Shown here piece after piece: positions 27,685 through 36,736 of a stretch of DNA of 64,000 nt. The stretch spans positions 1,690,279 to 1,754,278 of the forward strand of contig NZ_LHCI01000106.1 in the NCBI RefSeq assembly GCF_001280255.1. The letters are read 5' to 3'. The notes below the pieces were generated by a model. It ran no database searches, was not told the DNA's origin, and was given only the letters and a program-made list of their open reading frames with translations. Source of the stretch: Thermus aquaticus. Lineage in GTDB: Bacteria > Deinococcota > Deinococci > Deinococcales > Thermaceae. Within the stretch, counting starts at the first letter, position 1, and each line of letters starts with the position of its first letter. Both the position numbers and the translations under genes were made by a program.

Positions 27685-28487
27685 ACAGCCACCGCCCGCA
27701 CCGGCCCGCCCGAGGCGCCCTTGTGCTTGGGGCCTCCCACAAAGATGAGGGCACCCGAAGGGGGCACCTGGGCCAGGTTGGCCAGGTTCTCCAGGCCGTA
27801 CTTCCCCGCCCCCAGGACGGTGACGTGGGTCTTGAAGTCCTTGGAGGGGCCAAAGTCCAGGGAAAGGGTGTCCACCCCGATGCCCACGATCTCCCGCTCC
27901 CGCACCAAAAAGGCCGCCGCCTCGGGGGAGAAGCCGGGGAAGTGGAGGGTGCCCGAGGCGTCCTGGTTGAGGAAGGCCTTGGGGTCCCGCCACCGGCTCT
28001 CCCAGCCCGAGTGCATGGCCACCAGAGCCCCCTTGGGCAGGCGGCCGTACTGCCTTTCGTAGGCCAGGATGTCGTCTACGGTCACCTGGGCGTCGGGGTC
28101 CTTGGCCGCCTTCTCGTGGATGTGGATGACGGCCAGGGGAGCGATGAGGGCGCTTAGGGGAAGCTTCTCCGCCGTGGGGGCCCCCTCCACGAAGTGGGCC
28201 GGGGCGTCCATGTGGGTGCCGGAGTGCTCCCAGAGGTCCAGGCGGTTGCCGTAGTAGCCGTTTTGGCGCACGGTGACCAGGGTGGTGATGCGCATGGGCT
28301 CGGCCCCGGGGAAGAGGGGGATCTCCGGGGAGAGCTCGTGGGTGAGGTCCACGGCCTGGGAGAAGGCCTTGCCCGGGACCGCCGCCTGGGCCAGGGCGGC
28401 GCCGGCCAGGGCCGTCAGGCTCGAGGCTAGAAAGCTCCTCCGGGAAAGGGAACGGGCCACCGTCTCCATCACCAGGGGCGCGCACAT
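27678..28487 (-). CDS. Tat-exported metal-dependent cyclase-family hydrolase
   Basis: 269 residues. A twin-arginine signal (SRRSFLASSLTALAGAALA, residues 15-33) suggests folded export. The mature part has DLTHELSPEIPLFPGAEP and the metal site HSGTHMDAPAH (H88, H92, D94, H98), the signature of kynurenine formamidase, isatin hydrolase and other cyclase-family amidases. First gene of the leftward unit; GGAGGTC lies before ATG 28485-28487. Probably hydrolyses an N-acyl or cyclic amide outside, with the product imported by the transporters downstream (inference). Confidence 0.82.
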   Translation of the reverse strand: MCAPLVMETVARSLSRRSFLASSLTALAGAALAQAAVPGKAFSQAVDLTHELSPEIPLFPGAEPMRITTLVTVRQNGYYGNRLDLWEHSGTHMDAPAHFVEGAPTAEKLPLSALIAPLAVIHIHEKAAKDPDAQVTVDDILAYERQYGRLPKGALVAMHSGWESRWRDPKAFLNQDASGTLHFPGFSPEAAAFLVREREIVGIGVDTLSLDFGPSKDFKTHVTVLGAGKYGLENLANLAQVPPSGALIFVGGPKHKGASGGPVRAVAVW

Positions 28488-28613
28488 AGCTGACCTCCTT
28501 TGCGGGATAACTTACCACCCGCTGCATAAGGTTGCAAGCCTAGCCCCGGGAGTGGAGCAAGATACCCAGGACCCCACAGGCCGTTTTGCGCCAAGGCCTG
28601 CTCGTCCTGGGCC

Positions 28614-29705
28614 TCAACCTGGTGCGCCGGCGCTGAAGGCCCTCTTCCCGCCTAGGTAGACCTCGAGGACCCTAAGCCTTTCGTCCAGGACCACCAGGTC
28701 GGCCAGCTTCCCCGGGGCGATCTCCCCCAGGTCCCTAAGGCCCAGGTAGCGGGCGGGCACCGTGGAAAGCCGCCTGGCCGCCTCCTCCAGCGAGAGGCCA
28801 AAGGCCACCAGGTTCCTCAGGGCCTGGTCCAGGGTAAGGGCGCTCCCCGCCAGGCTCTCCCCCAGCCAGACCCCTTCCCCCCGCTTCTCCACCCGGTGCC
28901 GCCCCAGGGCGTATAGGCCGTCCGGCATCCCGGCGGCGGCCACGGCGTCGCTGACAAAGTAGAGGCCGGGAATGCACTTAAGGGCCAGGCGCAGGGCGGC
29001 GGGGTCCACGTGGAGGCCGTCGGGGATGGCCTCGGCGTGGCCTCCCCGCTCCAGAGCCAGGCCCACAGGACCCGGATGGCGGTGGTGGAGGGGGGGCATG
29101 GCGTTGTAGAGGTGGGTGAAGCCCGTGGCCCCCGCCTCCAGGGCCAGAAGGGCCTCCCGGTAGCTGGCCTCGGTGTGCCCCACCTGGGGACGCACCCCCC
29201 GGGAGGAGAGGAAGCGGATGAGGTCCAAGGCTCCCGGGAGCTCGGGGGCCAGGGTCACCACCCGGACCGGGGCGGCCTCCAGGAAGGCCGCCATGAGCTC
29301 CAGGTCCGGCTCCCGGGGGAAGGGGGGCTGGGCCCCCAGGCGCCTGGGGCTGATGAAGGGGCCTTCCAGGTGGGCCCCCAGGATGCGGGCCTCCCCCCTC
29401 CCGGCCTCCATGGCCCGGCGGATCCCCTCCAGGGCCCCAAGGATCTCCTCCGGCGGGGCGGTGACCGTGGTGGGCAGAAGGGCCGTGGTCCCGTGGGCCA
29501 GGTGGAAGCGGGCCAGGGTTCTCACGGCCTCCTCCCCTTCCATGGCCTCCCGGCCAGCGCCGCCGTGGACGTGGAGGTCTATGAAGCCCGGCAGGATGTA
29601 GGGGCCTTCCACCAGAGCGGGCTCAAAGGCCTCTATGCGCTCCGAGAAGTAGAGGCGGCCCGGCCTTAGGCCTTCGGGCGTGAGAACCAGGCCTGCCAAC
29701 GCCAC
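28614..29705 (-). CDS. nagA: N-acetylglucosamine-6-phosphate deacetylase
   Basis: 363 residues of the amidohydrolase fold: metal His pair in GFIDLHVHGG (H45, H47), GAHLEGPFISP, VGHTEASYREAL, FTHLYNAMPPLHHR, DGLHVDP and the catalytic aspartate in YFVSDAVAAAGM. Removes acetate from GlcNAc-6-phosphate in amino-sugar or cell-wall recycling. GTG start; weak AGGTAAAA upstream. Divergent from the amidotransferase at 29735. Confidence 0.88.
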   Translation of the reverse strand: MALAGLVLTPEGLRPGRLYFSERIEAFEPALVEGPYILPGFIDLHVHGGAGREAMEGEEAVRTLARFHLAHGTTALLPTTVTAPPEEILGALEGIRRAMEAGRGEARILGAHLEGPFISPRRLGAQPPFPREPDLELMAAFLEAAPVRVVTLAPELPGALDLIRFLSSRGVRPQVGHTEASYREALLALEAGATGFTHLYNAMPPLHHRHPGPVGLALERGGHAEAIPDGLHVDPAALRLALKCIPGLYFVSDAVAAAGMPDGLYALGRHRVEKRGEGVWLGESLAGSALTLDQALRNLVAFGLSLEEAARRLSTVPARYLGLRDLGEIAPGKLADLVVLDERLRVLEVYLGGKRAFSAGAPG

Positions 29706-29734
29706 ACGGGGATTTTACCTGCTTTAATGGACCC

Positions 29735-30388
29735 ATGCGCCTCATCGGCATCCCCACCCAGCGCCGCGCCCTCGAGGGCCGCACCTTCCTTGGCCTCCTG
29801 GAGCCCTACCTCGAGGCCCTGGCCTCCCAGGGCCTGGCCTACGCCCTCATCCCACCCCAGCCCCCGGAGGCCCTGGAGCGCCTCCTCCCCCACCTGGACG
29901 GCCTCCTCCTGCCGGGCGGGCCCGACGTGGACCCCGCCCACTTCGGCGAGGAACCCCACCCTGACTTGGGAGAAGTGGACCCGGACCGGGACGGGCTGGA
30001 GCTCTACCTGGCCCGCTACGCCGCCGAGAAGGGCCTGCCCACCATCGGCGTCTGCCGGGGGATCCAGGTGATGAACGTGGCCCTTGGGGGAAGCCTCCAC
30101 CAGGACCTTAAGGCGGCGGGCTTTCCCCTCCAGCACGCCCAGAAGAGCCCACCCGCCTGGGGCGCCCACGGGCACGGGGCCCGCCTCGAGGGAGACAGCC
30201 CCTTAAGAGGGCTCTTTCCCGAAACCTTCCGGGTCAACTCCTACCACCACCAGGGCCTCAAGGCCCTGGGCCGGGGCCTGCGCCCGATGGCCTACGCGCC
30301 GGACGGCCTGGTGGAGGCCGTGGTCCTGGAGGGCCACCCCCTCTACCTGGGCCTCCAGTGGCACCCCGAGCTCCTTCGGGCCCACTGA
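29735..30388 (+). CDS. Class I glutamine amidotransferase-like / gamma-glutamyl hydrolase (peptidase C26)
   Basis: 217 residues with GLLLPGGPDVDP, nucleophile Cys in IGVCRGIQVMNVALGG and catalytic His-Glu in LQWHPELL. This is the PuuD-like peptidase C26 pattern, acting on gamma-glutamyl amides such as gamma-glutamyl-GABA. The true substrate is unknown. Followed by hairpin repeat copy B, which may end transcription from both sides. Confidence 0.8.
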   Translation: MRLIGIPTQRRALEGRTFLGLLEPYLEALASQGLAYALIPPQPPEALERLLPHLDGLLLPGGPDVDPAHFGEEPHPDLGEVDPDRDGLELYLARYAAEKGLPTIGVCRGIQVMNVALGGSLHQDLKAAGFPLQHAQKSPPAWGAHGHGARLEGDSPLRGLFPETFRVNSYHHQGLKALGRGLRPMAYAPDGLVEAVVLEGHPLYLGLQWHPELLRAH

Positions 30389-30467
30389 CCCATCTTCGGC
30401 CTCTTTCGGCGGGCCTAAGCGGCCGCCCAGTGCCTTATAGAGAGCCTTTCCTTAGGCTCCCCCGCGC

Positions 30468-30516
30468 CCTTTGGGGCCCCCGCCGCGACAAAAGCCACGG
30501 CGGGGTATCTAGGATT
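30468..30516. repeat. Intergenic hairpin repeat, copy B (possible bidirectional terminator)
   Basis: Stem CCCCGCCG (30478-30485) with CGGCGGGG (30498-30505), inner arms imperfect around AAAA; flanks CCTTTGGGG and TATCTAGG match copy A. Lies between the convergent amidotransferase and lysA remnant. Confidence 0.7.
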
Positions 30517-31562
30517 CGCCCTCAAAGAACCGCTCCAGGGGCTCCCTCCGCCGCAGGACCTCCCACCCCTCCCCCGTCCAGAGGAGCTCCAGGGGCCTCG
30601 GGGTGTCCAGGTAGGTGAGGGCCATACTGGACCCGTAGGCCCCGGCCTCGGGGATGGCCAAGGCATCCCCTTCCCTGGGCCTGGGGAGCCGCACCTCCCG
30701 GGCCAGCACGTCCCCGGATTCGCAAGCGGGCCCCGCCAGGTCGTAGACCTCCTCCTCCCCGCCCTCGTAAAGGGGTAGCACCGGGTGGCGGGCCCCGTAG
30801 AGGGCGGGGCGCAGGAGGCTGGTCATCCCGGCGTCCAGGAGGAGGTAGCGCCTGCGGGTTTCCTTGATCCCCCAGATGCGGGCCACCAAAACCCCCGCCT
30901 CCGCCACCAGGTACCGCCCGGGCTCCAGGTAGACCTTGGCCCCGTAGAGCCGGGCCAGGGCCTCCATGGGCTCCCTGAGAAGGGACAGAGGAAGCCCCAG
31001 GCCAAACCCGCCCCCCAGCTCCAGGACCTCCACCGGCCCCACCGCCCGGTAAAGCCCTTCCAGGACCTGGTACCCCTCCAGAAAGTCCTCCACCCTTTCC
31101 AGCTTGGAGCCCAGGTGCAGGTGAAGCCCCAGGAAGCGAAGCCCCAGGGCCTGGGCCAAGCCCATTAACCGGGGCACCGCCTCGGGGAGGACCCCAAACT
31201 GGCTCTCCCCCTTCCCCGTGGCCAGGTGGGGGTGGGTGGCCACGGGGAGGTCCGGGTTCACCCGGATGAGGACCCTGGCCCCGGGCAGAAGGGCCGCCAC
31301 CCGCCTCAGGTCCGCCTCCGAGTCCAGGACCACCAAAGGCTCCTGGCCCCGGAGGGCCTCGAGGGCTTCCGGGGTCTTCACCGGCCCGTTCCAAACCACC
31401 TCCTCCGGGGAAAAGCACGCCCGGTAGGCCCGCAAAACCTCCCCCAGGGACACCGCCTCCGCCCCATAGCCCATGGGCCTGCGCAAAAGCCCCAGGCGGG
31501 GGTTGGCCTTGAGGGCGAAGAGGATGCCTTCGCGTGCTACCCCATAGTTCCACCCCGGCCAT
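30509..31562 (-). pseudogene. lysA: Diaminopimelate decarboxylase-like gene, N-terminally damaged
   Basis: The main frame (325 codons from TTG 31484-31486) shows LysA features: GESQFGVLPEAV, FLGLHLHLGSKL, GGGFGLGLPL, YLEPGRYLVAEAG, CESGDVL. But the PLP lysine, in ILFALKANP, lies upstream of that TTG (about 31500-31525) in the same frame with no start codon before it. A plausible start, ATG 31560-31562 (MAGVELWGS), is in another frame, and about 35 residues expected between start and lysine are missing. I infer an N-terminal deletion with frameshift. The enzyme would be dead; Thermus can make lysine by the alpha-aminoadipate route. Confidence 0.65.
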
Positions 31563-31570
31563 CCTGAGCA

Positions 31571-31810
31571 AGACCCTGCTCCGAAGGACCAGGAATGGGG
31601 TTTACCTGGGCCACCAGGCCCCAGTAGGAGCGGGCTGCAAGATGTTTCCCTGACGGGAAAGCAGCTATCCGATGGAGCCCCAAAGACCGCGCCATCACGC
31701 TGAACCGGATCTCTATCCAGTTCCCGACCCTCCCCTAACCCAGGGTCCCCTACCCCTGGAACCCCACTGAGGCGGGATGTGGTATTCTGGGCCGGACCAA
31801 AAGGAGGGTT
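31571..31810. other. Gap before degV: no complete gene
   Basis: About 240 bp. ATG 31811 is preceded by AAAAGGAGG and, further up, a TATTCT box (about 31782-31787) that may be the -10 of the degV promoter. A frame ending at a TAA near 31737 reads KAAIRWSPKDRAITLNR, which looks protein-like but has no start; possibly the tail of a lost gene. Confidence 0.4.
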
Positions 31811-32653
31811 ATGAGAACCGCGCTGGTAACCGATTCCACCGCCGACCTACCCAAGCCGCTAAGGGAGCGCCTGGGGGTTTTCGTGGTCCCCCTTTACGTG
31901 AACCTGGGAGGCCGGGTCTACCGGGACTGGGAGGAGATCACGCCCACGGAGATCTTCGCCAAGGTGCGCTCGGGGGAGGCCTTCCCCACCACCAGCCAGC
32001 CCTCCCCCGAGGACTTCGCCCGGGTCTACGGGGAGGCCCTGAAGGGGGCGGACCACGCCCTCTCCATCCACATCTCCTCCAAGCTCTCGGGCACGGTCCA
32101 GTCCGCCCTCCTGGCGGCGGAGAGCTTCCCCGGCCGGGTCACGGTCTTTGACTCCCAGGCCGCCTCCCTGGGCGTCGGCATGATGGTCCTGAGGGCCCAC
32201 GAGCTTCTTATGGCGGGCCAGGGCCTGGCCGAGGTATTAAAGGAGCTGGAGCGCATCCGGGCCGACCACTTCGTGCGTTTCACCGTGGCCACCCTGGAGT
32301 TCCTGAAGCGGGGCGGGCGCATCGGCGGGGCCCAGGCCTTTCTGGGCACCCTCCTCAACATCAAGCCCATCCTCACCCTCAAGGAAGGCCGGGTGGAGAC
32401 GGCGGGCCGGGCCCGGGGGGAAAGGAAGGCCCGGGAGGAGATCGTGAAGGACTTCCGGGCCTGGGCCACGGGCCGGGGGAAGGTCCGGGCCTTTTTCCTC
32501 TACAGCGGTGAGGAGGAGGCCGTGCGGGAGCTCAAGGCCATGATCCTGGGCCTGGGGCTTCCCGTGGAAGAGGCTCTGGTGAGCGAGCTCGGGGCCGTGA
32601 TCGCCAGCCACACCGGCCCCGGCACCTACGGGTTTTATGCCTACAGCCTCTAA
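31811..32653 (+). CDS. DegV family fatty-acid-binding protein, copy 1
   Basis: 280 residues: ALVTDSTADLP at the start, VPLYVNLGGRVYRDWEEI, TTSQPSPEDF, SSKLSGTVQSA (fatty acid carboxylate-binding serine region), VFDSQAASLGVGMMV and [10 protein letters not shown] at the end. DegV/FakB proteins present fatty acids to a kinase. Overlaps copy 2 by 17 bp. The two share the fold but differ at many positions. Confidence 0.87.
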   Translation: MRTALVTDSTADLPKPLRERLGVFVVPLYVNLGGRVYRDWEEITPTEIFAKVRSGEAFPTTSQPSPEDFARVYGEALKGADHALSIHISSKLSGTVQSALLAAESFPGRVTVFDSQAASLGVGMMVLRAHELLMAGQGLAEVLKELERIRADHFVRFTVATLEFLKRGGRIGGAQAFLGTLLNIKPILTLKEGRVETAGRARGERKAREEIVKDFRAWATGRGKVRAFFLYSGEEEAVRELKAMILGLGLPVEEALVSELGAVIASHTGPGTYGFYAYSL

Positions 32654-33479
32654 GACCGCCTTCGTGGCCGACACCACCCTGGGCCTTTCTCCCGAAGAGG
32701 CCCTGGAGAAGGGCATCCACCTGGTGCCCGTCCAGGTCATCCACGGCGGGCGGAGCTACCGGGACCTCCTGGAAATCGGCCCCGAGGAGGTCCTGGCGCT
32801 TCTGGAAAAGGGGGAAAGGCTTTCCACCAGCCAGGCGGCCCCCGAGGACCTCAGGGCCACCTACGAGAGGCTTCTTCTGGACCACGACCGGGTCCTCTCC
32901 GTCCACCTCTCGGGAAAGCTCTCGGGAACCGTGGCCACCGCCCAGGCCGTGGCCCGGGCGTACGGGGGCAGGGTCCAGGTCCTGGACTCCTGGTCGCTGA
33001 ACGGGGGGCTTTGGCTGGTCCTCGAGGAGGCCCGCCGCCTTCTCCAGCAAGGGGTGGCCTGGGAGCGCCTGGAGGCGGCGGTGGCCGCCTACCGAAAAAG
33101 GGTTTTGGGCTACGTCCTTCCCAAGACCCTCACCTACCTCCACCGCTCGGGGCGGATCGGGGGGCTCCAACGCTTCGTGGGGGGGCTCTTGCGCATCCTC
33201 CCCGTCCTCCTGGTGCGGGAAGGGCAGGTGGAGGCCGGACCCAGGGTGCGAGGCTTTATGGAGGGAATGCACAAGATAGCCGAACTTTTCCGAAAAGATT
33301 TCCCCGAAGGAGCCCTGGTCCACCTGGCCCACGCCGGGAACCCGGAGGGGGCCAGGGCGCTAGGGGAGCTCCTCCGGGCGGAAGGCGTGGAGATCCTCTC
33401 CGTTCTAAACGCCGGGGCGGCGGTCAGCGTGCACGCCGGCCCCGGGACCATCGCCTTCTTCGCTGGCCCCAGGAGGTGA
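32637..33479 (+). CDS. DegV family fatty-acid-binding protein, copy 2
   Basis: 280 residues of the same family: [94 protein letters not shown] 32637 lies inside copy 1. Two adjacent binding proteins may serve different acyl chains, as seen for FakB1/FakB2; no FakA kinase is in the window. Confidence 0.85.
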   Translation: MPTASKTAFVADTTLGLSPEEALEKGIHLVPVQVIHGGRSYRDLLEIGPEEVLALLEKGERLSTSQAAPEDLRATYERLLLDHDRVLSVHLSGKLSGTVATAQAVARAYGGRVQVLDSWSLNGGLWLVLEEARRLLQQGVAWERLEAAVAAYRKRVLGYVLPKTLTYLHRSGRIGGLQRFVGGLLRILPVLLVREGQVEAGPRVRGFMEGMHKIAELFRKDFPEGALVHLAHAGNPEGARALGELLRAEGVEILSVLNAGAAVSVHAGPGTIAFFAGPRR

Positions 33480-33481
33480 GA

Positions 33482-33940
33482 ATGCGGGCCGTGGTGCAGA
33501 GGGTCAGCGAGGCCTTTGTGGAGGTGGAGGGGGAGGTGGTGGGCCGGATCGGCCTGGGGCTATTGGTCCTCCTGGGCGTGGGGCAGAAGGACACCCAGGA
33601 GGACGTCCACTACCTGGCCCGGAAGATCGTCCACCTGCGCATCTTCCCCGACGCCATGGGGAAGATGAACCTCTCCCTCCTGGACGTGGGGGGCGAGGTG
33701 CTTTTGGTCAGCCAGTTCACCCTCTACGCCGACACCCGCAAGGGCCACCGCCCCTCCTTCGTCCAGGCCGCCCCGCCCGAGGTGGGCAGGCGCCTCTATG
33801 AAGCGGCCATTGAGGCCTTTTTGGCCCAGGGGGTCCACGTGGAAACCGGGGTCTACGGGGCCCACATGCGGGTGCACCTGGTCAACGACGGTCCCGTGAC
33901 CCTTCTCCTGGACTCGGAGGACCGCCTTAAGCCCCGCTAG
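33482..33940 (+). CDS. dtd: D-aminoacyl-tRNA deacylase
   Basis: 152 residues with [20 protein letters not shown] at the start, the catalytic [17 protein letters not shown] and the NDGPVT (Gly-Pro) motif near the C-terminus. Removes D-amino acids wrongly attached to tRNA. ATG 33482 is two bases after the DegV copy 2 stop. Confidence 0.92.
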   Translation: MRAVVQRVSEAFVEVEGEVVGRIGLGLLVLLGVGQKDTQEDVHYLARKIVHLRIFPDAMGKMNLSLLDVGGEVLLVSQFTLYADTRKGHRPSFVQAAPPEVGRRLYEAAIEAFLAQGVHVETGVYGAHMRVHLVNDGPVTLLLDSEDRLKPR

Positions 33941-33986
33941 AGGGTCGGCACCGCCAGCCCCAGGCCACAGCAGCCCAGGGCTTCCC

Positions 33987-34148
33987 TCACCTCTTCACCT
34001 GGATTCCCTTTTCCGCCCGGACCCGGTAGAAGCGGAAACCCCGCAAGGTGGCGATTTTTCGCATCCAGCTCAAAGTGGTTTTCAGGGCGGCGTGCGCCTT
34101 GGGATCGTGGGTAGATCCGCGGTCCCGCCTCTCATATGTTTCATTCAA
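33987..34148 (-). pseudogene. Short ORF resembling the C-terminus of an IS-borne protein
   Basis: A minus-strand stretch of 53 codons from TTG 34146-34148 (NETYERRDRGSTHDPKAH near the start, then WMRKIATLRGFRFYRVRAEK) ends in TGA at 33987. Basic, with ordinary Thermus codons, no RBS that convinces me. It looks like the tail of a larger protein such as a transposase, left over between dtd and the desaturase, but I cannot name the family. Confidence 0.35.
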
Positions 34149-34193
34149 GAAAGGCCTACAATAAGCTGTGCTCCTAAAGAGCGCGTGGTGACG

Positions 34194-35243
34194 ATGAACA
34201 AAGTAGAACCCAAGGACTGGATCCCCCTTATAAAGCCCTACGCCAAACCCAACACCTGGCGAAGTCTCCGCCAGGTGGCGGACACGCTTCTCCCCCTTTT
34301 GGGCCTCTTCTACCTGGCCCACCTTTCCCTCAACTACTCCCTCCTCCTCACCCTGGCCCTGGACTTCGCGGCCGCCCTCTTCCTGGTCCGGCTCTTCATC
34401 CTGCAGCACGATGCCGGGCACGGCTCCTTCTTCCCCAAAAAGTGGATGAACGACCTCCTGGGCTTCTTCACCGGGGTCCTGACCCTGGTGCCCTACCATC
34501 ACTGGCAGCTTTCCCACGCCCGGCACCACGCCACCAGCGGCAACCTGAACAAGCGGGGGGTGGGGGATATCTACACCATGACCCTTCAGGAGTACCTAGA
34601 CGCCACCCCCTGGCAGCGCCTCGCCTACCGGGTCTACCGCAACCCCTTCGTGATGTTCTTCATTGGGCCCATCTACGTCTTCATGCTCTCCTACCGCCTG
34701 CCCTTGGGCTATGGCTCGGAAAAGCCCTCGGTGCGCAACTCCGTGGCCCTCACCAACCTCTTTTTGGTCCTCCTCCTGGTGGGCATCTACCTGGCCTTCG
34801 GCCTGAAGACCCTCCTTTTGGTCTACCTGCCCATCCAGTACTTCGCCGGGATGGTGGGCATCTTCCTCTTTTACGTGCAGCACCAGTTTGAGGACGCCTA
34901 CTGGGAGCACGACCCCCGCTGGGAGTACCTGAAGGCAGCCATGGAGGGGAGCACCTACCTGAAGCTTCCCAAGGTCCTCCAGTGGCTCACCGGCAACATC
35001 GGCTTCCACCACATCCACCACCTGGCCCCCAAGATCCCCAACTACCACCTGCCCAAGGTGCAGGAGGAGGTGGACCTGGTGAAGGTGGCCCCCACCGTGA
35101 CCCTGAAGGACGCTTTCAAGATCGCCTTCGCCGACATGCACCTCCACGACGAGGAGTCCAGGAAGCTCGTGGGCTTCAAGGAGGCCGCCAGGCGCCTAAG
35201 GGAGAGAAAGCGCCTCAGTGGCGGAAGTGCCGCACGCCGGTGA
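34194..35243 (+). CDS. Acyl-lipid / fatty acid desaturase
   Basis: 349 residues, multi-pass membrane protein with the three histidine boxes of the di-iron desaturases: HDAGHG (about residue 78), HARHH (about 114) and HHIHH (about 276). The order and spacing fit omega-6/delta-12-like acyl-lipid desaturases. I start at ATG 34194; TACAAT at 34157-34162 may be its -10. Its last 29 bp overlap the convergent purH gene. Confidence 0.85.
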   Translation: MNKVEPKDWIPLIKPYAKPNTWRSLRQVADTLLPLLGLFYLAHLSLNYSLLLTLALDFAAALFLVRLFILQHDAGHGSFFPKKWMNDLLGFFTGVLTLVPYHHWQLSHARHHATSGNLNKRGVGDIYTMTLQEYLDATPWQRLAYRVYRNPFVMFFIGPIYVFMLSYRLPLGYGSEKPSVRNSVALTNLFLVLLLVGIYLAFGLKTLLLVYLPIQYFAGMVGIFLFYVQHQFEDAYWEHDPRWEYLKAAMEGSTYLKLPKVLQWLTGNIGFHHIHHLAPKIPNYHLPKVQEEVDLVKVAPTVTLKDAFKIAFADMHLHDEESRKLVGFKEAARRLRERKRLSGGSAARR

Positions 35244-36705
35244 AGACCATGGCCAGGCCCAGCTCGTCGGCAGCCTGAATAGAGTCCCCGTCCCGCACGC
35301 TCCCCCCGGGCTGGATGATGGCGGCGATGCCGAAGGTCCCGGCCAGGCGCACCACGTCGTCAAAGGGGAAGAAGGCGTCCGAGGCCAAGACGGCCCCCCG
35401 GGCCTCCTCCCCGGCGGCCTCGAGGGCCTGCCGGGCGGCGGCCAGGCGGTTGGTCTGCCCCACCCCGATCCCCAGGGTCTTCCCCCCCTTGGCCACCACG
35501 ATGGCGTTGGAGCGGGCGTGCTTCACCACCTTCCAGGCGAACCAGAGGTCCCGCCACTCCGCCTCGGTGGGGGCCTTTTGGGTGACCACCCTGGGCGCCA
35601 CGGGGTCATAGGTGTCGGCGTCCTGGAGGAGGAGCCCGCCCCTAAGCCGCCTCAGGTCCAGGTAAGGGCCCTCTGCCGGCTCGGGCACGCGGAGAAGCCT
35701 CAGGTTCTTCTTGCGGGCCAGGAGGGCCAGGGCCTCCTCGGTGAACTCCGGGGCCAGGACCACCTCCAGAAAGACCTCGCCCATGGCCCGGGCCGTGGGG
35801 CCGTCCACCGGGCGGTTTAGCGCCACGATCCCCCCGAAGATGCTAACGGGGTCGGCCTCGTAGGCCTTCTGGTAGGCCTCGAGGGCCTCCCGGCCCAGGG
35901 CCACGCCGCAGGGGTTCTGGTGCTTGATGGCCACGCAGGCGGGCTCGGTGAACTCCGAGACCAGGTTCCAGGCGGCCTCGGCGTCCAGGTAGTTGTTGAA
36001 GCTCATGGCCTTGCCCTGGAGGACCTGGGCCTTGAGGAGGGGCCCCTCCTCCCCCACCACCCGGTAAAGGGCGGCCTCCTGGTGGGGGTTTTCCCCGTAG
36101 CGGAGGGGGGAAAGCCGCTTCAGAACCAAAAACTTCTCCTCGGGGAACTTCTCCCCGGAAAGCCACTCGCTGATGGCGGCGTCGTAGGTGGCGGTGTGGG
36201 CGAAGGCCTTGCGGGCAAGCTCCCTCCTGAACTCGGGCTCAGGACCCCGCTCCAGCGCCACAAGAACCCGCTCGTAGTCCTCGGGATCGCAGACGGGCAG
36301 CACCGCCTCGTGGTTCTTGGCGGCGGCCCGCAGCATGGCGGGCCCCCCGATGTCTATCTGCTCCAGGGCCTCGTGGAAGGAAGCCCCCCGGGCCACGGTC
36401 TCCCGGAAGGGGTAGAGGTTCACCGCTAAAACCCTGATCCGCTCAAACCCCAGGGCCTTCAGCTCCTCCTCCTGGTCGGGCCGGGCCAGGAGAGCGGCGT
36501 GGACCTTGGGGTGGAGGGTCTTGACCCGCCCCGAAAGAACCTCGGGAAAGCCGGTGAAGTCGGAGATGTAGGTGACGGGAAGGCCCGCCTCCTCAAGGAC
36601 CCTGAAGGTCCCCCCGGTGGCGAGAAGCTTAAAGCCAAGCCTCAAGAGGCCCTGGGCGAAGGGCACTAGCCCCCGCTTATCGGAAACGGAAAGGAGCGCC
36701 CACAC
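35215..36705 (-). CDS. purH: Bifunctional AICAR transformylase / IMP cyclohydrolase
   Basis: Last two steps of purine synthesis. 496 residues: N-terminal MGS-like cyclohydrolase (LSVSDKRGLVPFAQGL, LATGGTFRVLEEAG, GRVKTLHPKVHAALL) and the transformylase with LRYGENPHQEAALY, AIKHQNPCGVA, KHARSNAIVVAKGG, ASDAFFPFDDVV and a C-terminal FTGVRHFRH. GTG start at 36703-36705 with no ribosome site but a -10 box only 7 bp away, hence probably leaderless. Confidence 0.93.
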   Translation of the reverse strand: MWALLSVSDKRGLVPFAQGLLRLGFKLLATGGTFRVLEEAGLPVTYISDFTGFPEVLSGRVKTLHPKVHAALLARPDQEEELKALGFERIRVLAVNLYPFRETVARGASFHEALEQIDIGGPAMLRAAAKNHEAVLPVCDPEDYERVLVALERGPEPEFRRELARKAFAHTATYDAAISEWLSGEKFPEEKFLVLKRLSPLRYGENPHQEAALYRVVGEEGPLLKAQVLQGKAMSFNNYLDAEAAWNLVSEFTEPACVAIKHQNPCGVALGREALEAYQKAYEADPVSIFGGIVALNRPVDGPTARAMGEVFLEVVLAPEFTEEALALLARKKNLRLLRVPEPAEGPYLDLRRLRGGLLLQDADTYDPVAPRVVTQKAPTEAEWRDLWFAWKVVKHARSNAIVVAKGGKTLGIGVGQTNRLAAARQALEAAGEEARGAVLASDAFFPFDDVVRLAGTFGIAAIIQPGGSVRDGDSIQAADELGLAMVFTGVRHFRH

Positions 36706-36712
36706 GGAAAGG

Positions 36713-36718
36713 ATTGTA
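36713..36718 (-). promoter_or_regulatory. -10 box of purH, leaderless start
   Basis: On the minus strand TACAAT stands 7 bp before the purH GTG, so transcription would begin at or next to the start codon. The divergent yqeY start lies at 36737, so both promoters share this 30-bp gap. Confidence 0.55.
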
Positions 36719-36736
36719 CCCGCTAGACTGGAGGGG

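Noticed and set aside
31640-31737. Small plus-strand gene before degV (KAAIRWSPKDRAITLNR)
   Set aside because: Protein-like but it has no start codon or ribosome site; at most a gene remnant.
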